Source of the DNA: Takifugu bimaculatus
Lineage: Eukaryota > Chordata > Actinopteri > Tetraodontiformes > Tetraodontidae
Assembly (NCBI GenBank): GCA_004026145.2
Contig: CP034996.1
Location: 7,477,391-7,541,390 of the forward strand
DNA length: 64,000 nt
Reading direction: 5' to 3'
Positions 50,589-62,600 of the stretch are shown here, in pieces (the first letter of the stretch is position 1; every line of letters starts with the position of its first letter). Both the position numbers and the translations under genes were made by a program. The notes under the pieces are model-generated. The model was not told where the DNA came from. It made no database searches and saw nothing but the letters and a program-made list of their open reading frames with translations.

Positions 50589-53500
50589 AAGAAAGAAAGA
50601 GAGAGAGAGAGCATAAGTGATAATGTAAATTTATAACAATACATTTTTAGTTTCAAAAAGTTACTCAGTGTCATATTATCCCAACATTCGATAATTTTTC
50701 AGGGTAATGACTGCTTTATTCCTATGAGCTAAGAAAATATTGGCTTTAAAAAAAAAGACTTTTCAGGCATTCCTTAGTTGTTTAGCATCCCAATAAGATT
50801 TAATTGCCACACCACAGAGATTGACAATGTCCAAAAGAACAGAAACAGTTTGGAGTTTATTTCACACAAATATCAGCTTTCAAGTCAGAAGCTCTGATGC
50901 CAGATGATGTAACGGGCAGAACGACAGTGCGGATGAAGTTACACCCGACACAACCACACACTCACGCACACACAGAAACCCCTCTACCAGGTACTGACCA
51001 CAATGTGATAATGAAAGAAACCCTGTCCCCCCAGAGGCGAAGATGCTCAGAATTGTGAGTATGTGACACAAGAAATAAACTGAAGTTCAGTGAATAAACA
51101 AGAGCGAAGCTTTTTGATCGATGTCTACTCATGAGTGGGGCTGGAGAAGAGAAGTGGGACGACAGACACCGCAAGGGTATAAGTTAATTATCTGTGAGCT
51201 CGGGGATTATCCTTCACCATCCTGTGAAGACCCCATCACCTGGTTATAGAAATAACAGAGATGAGCTGTCTACAAACGAGCTCTCGTTGGTAAATCACCG
51301 CCTCTCCCCCATCTCTCATTCCCGTCTAGATGTCTTTGTTGCTATTCAGTTTGAAAACACAGTATCTTCCTCTCTCCTCAGGCTTAGACGGACAACAGAG
51401 AGGTTCAGATTTCAGAGTTCTGGCATGGAAGCAAAATCAAACCTGTGCCAAGCTGACTGCGGCTTCCATCATCAGAGAGAGATGGAGAACCAAAGGCTGC
51501 TGGCTGTGACTCATACACCATCATCGACCATCATCCACCCTCTACACAAACAGTGTAGATTCCCCCTACCCAAGAAAAAAAGACAGTCACATACAAGTAG
51601 GTGTAACTGCCATCACAGTAGAGCAAGTCCAACCACTGGAGCCTGACGTCTATATCCTGTATCCTGCCAGTTCCACCAGCATTGAGATTACATATCAGGT
51701 GATCCGTCTACAATGCAGCCATTGCAAAGCAATTTCACTTTTTATTCAAATTCTTCGACCAGAGATTATTTTCAAACTGCTGCACCTGCAGATCATCTAG
51801 ATCAGACTAGCAGACATTAAATCACACCAATGCATTTCAATCACAGCAGAGTATTCTGATTAATGCCTGAATTGCAGCAAGAATTCATCATTCATCTATC
51901 AGTGTGGAACTGGCCAGCATCTCCCTGTTTTGCTTTGCTGCTCTCCATGGTGTGATGGTCTCCTCCCAGCTGGATACACCCCAAATCCCTCTTGAAGATG
52001 AAATCAGTCCTGGTCACATGCTGCAGCCACATTACCTATCTCCTAAAAAAGTTCAAGAGCTCCATGAGCTGAACTCTAGTCCAGCTATGCTTGTGTTTCC
52101 AGACCGACTGCTAGCAAACATGCAATCTATGTAGACTAGCATGGTTTAGCATTGTTAATTAACTCATCAAAATGAAGGATAAATCTGTCACACTTCAGCT
52201 CAGGATATAAATCAGCAAATCTTGACTGGACTAAAGTAACAACCTTACACATCAGAAACAGTAAGGCTGGATTCCCATTATGGAGAGGGTGTTAATTACG
52301 CTAGTTCCATACAACTCTGCCACGCTACACAATTAAAGACAACAGAGACACATTGTGGCCATGCAGAGCTTGTTACTCATGCAAACAGCACAGTTCTTGC
52401 AGGAGAAGGAGACTAATGGTAGCGCACTTATAGCACATACGGCGTTTGCATGATGAATATGCACGTCAGGATGGCAGGGGAGGCAGAGCACTGCAGGGTG
52501 GGAAACTATGTAACAGCAGTCAACGTGTACAAGTTTGGTTGGTGGGGTTCAATAATCGAAAACAACAGACTAAGAGTCATTTTCAGGGGCAGGACACATT
52601 TGAATTTCAGAGAATTCCAAAGATTCTCAGGGGGCATTGTGCATAGAAGATGGGAGGGGGTGGGAGCAAAGATGAAGAGGGGATGGGGAGGTTTCGGGTG
52701 TGAAGTCAGAAGAGGGAGGAACAAAAGGAAGAGTTGAAAGAAAGAGGTAAAGGACAGATTGAGAGAGGCGCAGGCTGTTAAGGAAAATTGCATGCATGTG
52801 TCACGTCTCTTTGTGGCATACTGGTGATAACTGCGTCCACACTCTCACTGTCAGAACTTGTCCCTGGTCTCCCGTGATACACGCTGGAACATCTCCTCTG
52901 TGCCATTTGTCTTCTTCTCATGCTGTGACACGGCGGTCATTGAGCGGACGCCTGCTGTCATGGAGGCAGAAATCACCATCAGGTCAGAGATCCCAGCTCA
53001 GACCGCTGAACTTGAGCGCTCAACATTCACACAATCAACTTCAATCAGGTTTCAGCCATTCATCCGAGGCTTTCTTTGTCCCCTGAGTCACAAACAACAC
53101 TGAATGCGACCTCTCGGGGGTCGTCGTCATCTTCCAGCCTTTGCCAGGAACAGCCCAGCTAAGCAGAGGTGATAGAAGGATTAGCGTCTCAATATCGCTT
53201 ATTTCCCATGAAATTCTAAACGTCACCCAAAAGAGCACGGTGTCGCCACACTGACAAAGAGCCACATTATATCAGTGCTCCATCACCATCCCACTGGGAT
53301 GCTGTATTTTATGATAGTGCCAATGCCCCAGTTTTAGTCTATTTTAGTTTGCACTGCATCCTATATTGGTGTTTAATTCATGTGCTTTATTAATAAAACA
53401 CCAGTCTTCATGATTGTTCTTTCCTGTTTATCCCCGCCAGGGATCAAGATAAATCTTATCCTGCAAAGATGTCAGAAAAACCTCTGTACAAATGAGCAAT

Positions 53501-56500
53501 TTGGTCTAGTTGTCAGCTCGTAAGTACAGCTACAGAGAGAGACTGAGCCAGATTTACTGGGTTTTAACTTTTCAGTTTGTATTTTCATTTCTGTTCAATT
53601 AGCACATTCCACGTGGGAAAGAAAGAAACCTGAAAATAAATTTAATGAATTTTTTTCTTAACCACAAGCAATAAAAGAAGTGATAAATATCAAGCTTTGC
53701 ATGTATATTGGTGGCCAAAGAGGAAATGTTATGCGACCAGCACAGTCAGGATTCTTCTTCTTCAGTAACACAAATGCCTCCACCAAATGTCACGGCAATC
53801 CATCCCATGATCACCCAAGCATTTTAGCAAAAGCCACAAATGTCAGACTGCTGATGTCACTGGAAGAAAAGTCAGTAGCAATAAGTCAGTAATGCTGTAA
53901 TATTCTGTTCATCTACAGAAGAGAGCAAAACCCAGGAACACTGGACATTTGGAGCAAATATGTGTTGGCAGCGTGCATGCGTGTGTGTTTGTGTACGTGT
54001 GAAAGAGAATGTTTGGTGACAGATTGAGGGTGCTGGGACACTCTGGGGACTGATGAACCTTCTCCGCTCCTGTTGCTGCTTAATGTGAGCAGCACGCTCC
54101 GATACAACAGCTGGACCCTCAGCAGCAGGAAGGAGGAGAAGACGGCACTGGCCGCCCGTCCATCTCTGTCTCCCTGCTTTTGTCCCATTTTTCCTTCTTT
54201 AAGACACCCTGCGGTGCACAGTTGTATCCCACCTGGCCACCTCTTCTGCCAGAATGATAACAGCAGTCTGCACAGAACATTTGTTATAAAACGGCATCTC
54301 TAAATGTAATTTTTGGTTCTCAAACTAGCAAATGTTAATTGGAACCTTCAAGATTCGCAGGTTTTTTAACTTTGAGCCCAAGAGCAGAAAAATCCACAGA
54401 AGTGGCGTTTGAACCAGCCTGGAGACGTTCAAATGCAATAAACTGAGCAGACAATGACAGCTTTTCACAAACAATGCCAAAAATATACTCTCCATACTCC
54501 ACAGCTATCTGACATGCTCCGAAAAGAAGTTGAGAATCTGGGGAATTCCAGCTGTGATGAAAGAGCGCAGCTCGCTCCCGAGTAAACAGGGCCGCACCAA
54601 ACCCAGAGACCTGAGAGACGGGGGGGAAATCATTAATGCATCAAAGGCTGTCAAAATAATACAGCTGAAAAAGGCTGAGAGTGTAAACACAGCAGATGGT
54701 GAGCATCTCATCCACGGACGGGCGATTTCGCCCTGCTGACACGGTATCAGCCCCCACCGAGGCTGTTTGTGTCGGCCTGTCAGGGAGAGGGGATAATGGG
54801 GAAAATAGCTGGATGGATTCTGAGATTATGCTGTGCAGTGTTTGACAATAAGAACTCAGACAGATGTTCCAAACTACCTCTTTAGAGTAAATGACCTCAT
54901 AAAGACATATTAAAACCCTTTTTACTATTTAACTTCTCTGTTCCAATACTCCAGGTTGTTCATTTTAACACTTGAAATCTGCTCATATGAGACCTCCTGC
55001 TTCAGTATTTTGTGATCAATATGCGTTTTGAGTCTATACTGGGAACCCTGGAAAACTCCTTTACTGTAAAAATCTATTATTTTATGGTTATAGCAGGGCC
55101 TTTAATACATCAATAAATATCAAATAAAAATAAACATTTGAGTAAAACCTACTTTGGATATTCAAGTTGAACTTTTAGTATTTAATGTTAAAATATCAGA
55201 AAATAGAAAAGGAAAACTGGTTCCTGTTGCAATATTTAGTCAATGCACACTCAGAAATGGCAATTAACCATTTTTGTACAGGATGAGTACAAAACATCTT
55301 GAACATCTTGAGTTCTTGATGATATGAGTTGGAGATGCTGTTTATTTCAGATACAGACATGTCAACAACGCTTGGGGTGGCCTGTTACAAAATCAGACAT
55401 TATGAGGTGTGGTGGAGATAATGTGACCTGTTTAATTTGGGCTCCACTTCCTGACCATCAGCCTGGTCTTGACCCTGAAGTCAAACGGTGAAAGAAGTTA
55501 AATGAAAGAGCAATGCCAGAGGGCTGAGACGAGCCTTTAATCATTTCAGTCCCGGACTGGCTGGTTCTCTCATCTGTCAGCCTCCCCGTGTCTCTCTGCT
55601 ACTGTGAGGGACCCTCCTCAGACTGTAATAAGAGAGAGGTGAACATCCCCCCACACACACACAAACACCCACCTCTCTAGTGAGAGTACTGTAACAGATT
55701 AGTTCACAGTCCTGGGAAGATCCATCCAATCAGCTGATCATCGGCAGAGAGCTTCACTTTCCACACCCGACACCCGACACATTAATCTGCTGTGTCTTTG
55801 GTGCCAGAGAGACACAAAGCACAATCCTGCACCACTTTGATGATTATTGGCCATCCTGAAGGTAGTCAATCCTTCTCTCACAGAACGAAAAAGACTGTCT
55901 TTTTATTTCCAAACAAGAAATGAACACAAAACAGTAACTAGAATAATGTAACCCAAAAAGTAGAAAAGTCAAAAATGTTTGGATTCATTTAGAATAAATG
56001 TCTTGAATGAGGAGGAAAATGAAGTGTCCTGTCCTGCATGTCACGTTTAGATATATGTCCATACTATAGGCAACATATCAGTTTTATTTGAGTGCACACA
56101 CAAACACACACACACACACACACTCCACCACTCCAGATTGATGTCATGACTCAAGTGGATCAGCAGGTAAAACATGAGGACAGATTTCATTATAAAATGA
56201 TCGATGAAATCAATATTGTAATGTATTTTGTGTGTGTGTGTTTGTAGGCTCAACAAAAATACACAAAAAGCCCTCCTTTTCCAGCAAGATATGATAGCTG
56301 CTTATGATCTCAGAGGATGAGGCACAGATCATATCATCTTCATCCACCATGCCAGAGGTACACAGCAGTTCCAGAGCTGTACACATGTGGCTGATGTACA
56401 AAAATCCAGCCGAGAAATCCAGACGGGAGAGGTGAATACAGTATATGTACACATCAGGTCTGCTTTTCAACTGCCTGCATGTCCGTGTAAAGAAGGCCAT

Positions 56501-56633
56501 CCAGAGAGAAGGTGTTTGATTTACAGAGACTTCATTCCAATATCGTGTTGGGGCCCAGAGGGGGTCAAGACACCTTTTATCGCTTCACGTTTAGATAAGC
56601 AGAGACATGTTTTAAACACACACACGGCACTCA

Positions 56634-56676
<43 letters not shown>

Positions 56677-59600
56677 GCGTTTGGTCATTCCATACATTTA
56701 GACTGTCTGAACAGCTCAGGGAAGGTTTTTGCACAGAAAAACAGACCCTACTATGAGAACCTGGAGGAAATTTTTTGCTTGAGTTTTTGTTCTTTTATGT
56801 AATTAATACCACATACTGAAATGGCAGTAAAATCAACAAAAACACACCCTGATGGCATTAAGTTAAACTTGCTCTTGGCAGCTGTTTTATAATGATGATG
56901 ATGAAGAAAGCTCTGACCTCTCTGACTACAGATTTTTTGTGTGATATCTCTCTTTGTGAGAAACAATCTACCTTTTTGCAGCAATCAATAGAATTGAATC
57001 TTCCCTAGACACAGAATGAATCAGTGGGAAGGGAATTTTATCAGTTAAACAGACAAAATTCAGCAGCTGACAAAGAAACCAAGAGTTTCTTCACTAGTAT
57101 TGAGCAAAGAAGCAACATGGAGTGCATAAAGAATAAACATGCATAGTTACAGTTTACAATGACTTAAGCTACAGGCAGTCACGTCCCAATGGTGATAATT
57201 GTTCTTGCAGGTCTATATTTCAGCTCAGCAGGTGCTGTGAGGAGCGAGCTGATATCTGCTCTTATTCAGCTCCTGAAAAATATACGAACAGCCCCCAGCC
57301 GAGGTTCCTGTGAGAAAACATTCCCTCGGCTGCTTCCTTCTCCTTTCTCTGTCTTGACTGCAGAAACTTGAAAGGTAAACCAGGTCCCAGATCTCTGCTG
57401 AGCTACTCTTTTCATCTGTACAGCACTGGCAACTGTGAAAACACTTCTGAATCATCAAAAAAGTTTTGAAGTTTGAGAACACTGAAGATACAAAGGCCAG
57501 AAATATGCGGATGATCCTGTTATTCTGCATCCTGCACAAGAACGTACACATCAATGGCTAACGTTCAGAGCTGCAATACTAATATTTTTTACTCATAAGA
57601 AGGAGAAAACTCATAATCTCAAACACACAAATTTAACACCATGGCCTAATCAATCATGGAGTGTTTGTGTGTGACAGGTACCAGCCATCTCAATCCCTCA
57701 TAGTGCCTAAAGAAATTTAAAAAAACGAATTCCAGACAACACAGATGGCACAAGCAAAAACAAGACAATGTGATGTGAGCTTTCACTCATAGCGGTGCAC
57801 TCAAGAGGAGCCTCCAAGTGGACGATCAATCACTGCGTGAGAGGGAAGAGGATAAAACGGCATAAGAGAGAAGAAAGTAAACGGTAAGCAGGAGTAAACC
57901 CGGTTCACAGACATGCACAAGCTCTCCTCTGAGTGTGCGCTTATGGAAAAGCAGCTGCTCGGTGCCCGTGGTTCTTTACATCAAGCAGGTGAGAGCGGAA
58001 CTTAAGCTGATCGAGGCTACAAGCACGGCCTGACAGCAATGACCGCCCAGGGGTGCTCCAACAATATAATGTTCACAAGCCTGTATCAGTACTGTGACAT
58101 CCAATGTGGCCACTTGTCCGTCTGTTCTGTTCACGATGAAGCATTTGTCTGAGGTCCGTGCATGAGTTCTGCCTGACCCAGCAGAAATGACAGGACTATT
58201 TCCTTCTACATATGCACACAGGCTGCTACAGCATGAGCTAATGCTGTATCACTATTCTGATCCTGGAAGTCTTTCTTCACATCTTGCTGCTTCCAAATGG
58301 TGGCATTATTGTTCAAAAATGTTGATACCCACAATAAAGTTTGCTGTAAATCTCCAGTAAGTGAATAAATAATAATAAAGGATGAAAAAACATTGTGATA
58401 AAGTGGTCAGAATAAAGTTCAATCTTAATTACAGCCCTGTGCTAATCGACTGCTGGAACCAATTACTCTGGTTTTTGTGGCTAATGGTATCTGTGAGAGC
58501 AGTGCCACCTAATTACACACACGCACACAAATGCACACACGTGATTTGATTCATGGATCGGCATTGGCCCTCATTTATCCATGAGGCCACATTTTCTGCG
58601 ATGAAATATGCTACAATAAAGCAGCGTAAATATTAATAGACTCAAGCGAGTCTCATGTTCAGAGTTAAACTGATTAATGAAACAGCTCTGTATTAGTGTG
58701 TGTGTGCCTGTATATGTAAATGTATGTAACAGATGTGTGTGAAAATTCACACACACCTTGTGAAACTAGAAAAATAAATCGATGTCTCTGTCCTTGGCTT
58801 CTTTTAGGTTTATTGATGCGTTCTCCCCACAAAAAAAAACAACACACTTTTAAAGGTGAGCGAGACTCGACAGAGTTCTGATGAAACAGAATGAAATATC
58901 AGTGATTGACAGAAAGCCAGCCAAAAGAGGCTCGGCGAGCAGACTTTGATAAAAACATGCAAATATGAAATACGGAGAGAAATGCATGAAAGTGAAAACT
59001 GGATGAAAGATGGAGGAGTGATGGGTCAGAAAAAGGAGCGTTGGTTTATTCTGCAGTCTCCAAGTGCGGCATATTAAATGAGCAGGTAGCAGCCTGGAGG
59101 GTGGAGGTGGAAATGAAAGACTCCATAACAACAGTTGGAGAGGAATCTGGGAACAAGTTGCTTGACCTGAGCACACCCTCATCACAAAAATATGGAAAAC
59201 TGGACAGGATAGGCAACATTTTGTGCCTGGAGGCAACAGGAAAGAGTTTGTTAGTTTTTAAACTTCAGGGTATGAAATCATCTTTTAAATTATGTTTGGA
59301 TTCATCTTCCTTTCCCCATAGTTCCAGAATCCTAACAGTACATGAGCGATGGCCCGATCACTCCTCCTCAAGGTTGGATTAACAACAAAACCGCCGGGTG
59401 TGATTTAATTGTTGCAGTGACATGTACCCCCTAGCAGCGTCTGTGGTTTTAATGCAGCCTGTTATGGAAAATGCATTCATCTGTGTCAGAGAGATGACTG
59501 GCAGCTGCACCGGTGCCATATGGGACAAGAGGAGCTGAAACAACCCAGCAGGTTCTCTGATCACACACACGTCTTGTTTTTATAACCATGCTTCAGAGGA

Positions 59601-62600
59601 CATCTGCATAGCAGCATCACCCAAGGGAAAGATGACACGGCGGGCCGAGCTTCCTCAGCATCCGCACAGAGAGGCGGGATCCGTGGGATACACACTGCCT
59701 CTGCTTCCCGAAGCAGTCAGGGTAAACACAGCACGGCAAAAAACCTGCAGATTAAAAGATAACATTTCAGATGGGTGCAGTCTTCAAAGGGGAACGTTGG
59801 GGTGGGGTGGAGCTGGGGTTAGAGAGAGTTCAGCTATAAATTAGAGACGTTTTTCTCAGCCAAAATACGGGCTGCTGAGTGAAGGATCACAATTCTTTTG
59901 GGTTTTCCATCCTGCTGTGAATGCAAGATTTGTTCTTGGGTGCAGATTTTGCTGTCATGTAAATGTACTTTAGTGGATGAGAGAGCCGGATCAGTTCTTG
60001 GGACGGTGGGGGGGGGGCAATTTAAGCCATAACTCAGGTTCAGGGTCACAAAGGTGACAGTCAGAGCGAGCGGCTCAGATGCAGTGAGTTGATGCAGAGT
60101 AATGCGAGTCTGAAGAGCTGTCAGCAGATGACCAAAAACACAACCAACAAAGAGATCCACAAAAAAAATCAGCTGAAAAAGGCAGAAATGCACAGAACTA
60201 AAGACCAAAATCCTCAGACTGACACTGGATGAACATGTCATGCTAACATGTGAGTATGGCAGAGAAGATTGTAATCAGAATGACTGCAGTCACGGTTGAA
60301 ATTACAATAATTTCAATCCTTTTAGGTTTTCCATCGATTTTCTTAGTTTACAGACTCACATGAATCTGACTGATTACGTTTGCATTTAAATGATGTTTTT
60401 GACTTTCAGTTAATTACAGTATAGTTCCAGTATGAATCTGACAAAAGTAGCGAAGGAATAAATACTATAAAATACAAGATATATTCTTTAATTTAAATGC
60501 CTGCCATTTGAATACCCCACCACATAAAAATGATCTACAGTATTCCTGAGATACAATATTGCGGCACATCTTTTTCTCCACCACTACCATTTATTTTCAC
60601 TGGGATAGCCAAATCAATCAGGGACACACTTGTGTCCTAGGGAGAACAGTGGGTAAACGCTGCAGCACCTTCATGCAGCATTTAATGTAAACCTCTAGAT
60701 GTTAATGACGCTATAACCCAGAAGGAAGCGTCCATCTTTAAGCTTCTGCAGCAGTCGCATGTAGAATCAGTGGAGTGTGACATGTCTGCAGCCTTGAGCA
60801 GCTCACTCCAGCATGAGAATCAGCCTGTAGAACAAAATAATGCAGAGCTGCTTGTGTCCGCAGGTGAACTGGAGTAACAGAACGACAAATTCGGTCCGTT
60901 TTCGGACTGCAGCTTTTACAATTAAAGCCTCGATATTGATGTCGTGAGCCATTAACATGCTTTCATAACATGCATTTGTGTGCATTTGTAAACCCTGCAT
61001 GTGAAACTATTCCCTCAACACAAAGAGCCATCCACTCCAGCGGTTCCTGACCACTAAGAAGAACAGGTCAATAAAATATGCATGAAAAAGCTCCTCACTT
61101 AAGCCTACTGAAATGTTTTGCCTTCCTCCCTCAGAGCGTAAAAGATTGATGCCGTCAGCGCTCGGCAGCGCATTCGTTTGAGCCGCTGGAGGGAGCGCGG
61201 AGCTTCTCCTGCCATGGGTTACCAAGTTCGCATCTAAATCCGGGCCTGACCCATGAGAGCGCATCTCCAAGAATAAGCTGAGTAGCTTCACCTCAAAAAG
61301 AAAAAGGTTCTTCCTGGTCCAACGCATCTCTGACTGCATCTACAAATGTGAGTTTCCATGTCAGACTGAAAGGTTAGTTTGACAGAACACACACGTGGGT
61401 GTTGTTTTCTGTCTTGCATCTGCACGACACCGATGATGTTGCTGTAAATGTAATTAAGCTGTAATGTACGTGACCACAGCGAGAGGGACACAAAGTTTTA
61501 GACAGCAACAGGTTCACACTTGACCAGCACAGAAAACACATTTACAAGCAAGACCCAACCTGTACCTGGATTATTAATATAGTTCCATAAGTAAGAGCTG
61601 TTTGTGCCTGTAGGTAGTTTAAAAAATTATTTCAATGCTTACTCACTGACACTGAGGTGGATTGAGCATGTTGAAATCAGATACATGGTTGAGGTCACAT
61701 GATGCCATCTTGGTCAGATAATACCCATAACCCCCCCCCCCCCCCCCAATAATATACAAGAAAACATTCAATATTGCCACACAAATAATCACAGAAAAGA
61801 GAAGCGGTGCAGAAACCAAGAGCATGATGAAGAATGAAAACCACAGCAAGACAGTCCTGTGGTTAGAGGAGACATTATTGACCCAGAGGAAGTGACCAAA
61901 GAGCTAAAGTGTCAGTCACGTCCATGAACTGGTTGTTAGAAATTCTGGCTTGATTTCTGCACGAGTGCAGAAGAGGTGTTGATGCCTCCGCCTCTGAAAG
62001 CAGCTGTGGCACATACCTGACCTACCTTCTGATTTGACCTGTTACATCTCCATCTCATAAAGGAAGAACCTGTACAGAACACCTCTGTACTCCTTTGAAC
62101 ACCCTCCAACCTCAGTTCGGTTCACTCCTGTAAGACTCACCCGCATGTATCTGAAAATGTTTATTTTCCGCAATGGAACATTTTAACCATTGAGATCAGA
62201 ACAACTTCCAGCTCAGCAGAAGTTGCTTTCCCTGGTTCAGCTGAAAGATCCCCTGTTAAAGCAGTTTCAGCATATCGGCTCTCTTTCATTAAGCAAGCTC
62301 ACGCGCTGACACACTTCCCTACAAAGCTGGGAAAACAAACAGTTGTGATGTACCCTACTCAGGGGCTCTGTGAGATCTCTGTGAAATCTGCATCTATCTT
62401 GACACGAGTCAACCTGGAATCCGAACAGAGGCTGCTCCGTTATTATTGCCATTTAGCAAAATCTGCCGCTGTGAAAGACGCAGAACGTGATTGTAAAGAA
62501 GAGGATTACACACGGAGACGCAAACACCCTCAGACACGCGAGGTCAGCGCTGCTGCTTCAAGATGCTTCATTGATCTGAAACTGACATATTCCTGTGGCT

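Larger units (their letters stand above)
44221..53700 (-). other. Right-middle part of the 42-kb LHFPL-type intron
   Basis: No exon is recognised. It contains a G15 run (44,244-44,258), a CG/GT array (44,751-44,785), two long GT arrays (49,987-50,058 and 50,152-50,208), a CA-rich segment (50,338-50,382) and a GA array (50,528-50,611). The longest open frames (184 and 191 codons, at 44,565-45,119 minus and 47,889-48,464 plus) are low-complexity or run through CA repeats and have no domain. Confidence 0.5.

Noticed and set aside
51194..51646. 150-codon plus-strand open frame
   Set aside because: Unordered Ser/His/Arg-rich composition with no domain and no exon-like boundaries.
51904..52134. 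76-codon plus-strand frame with a hydrophobic start
   Set aside because: It looks superficially like a signal peptide, but there is no promoter, splice or homology support; possibly an old repeat.
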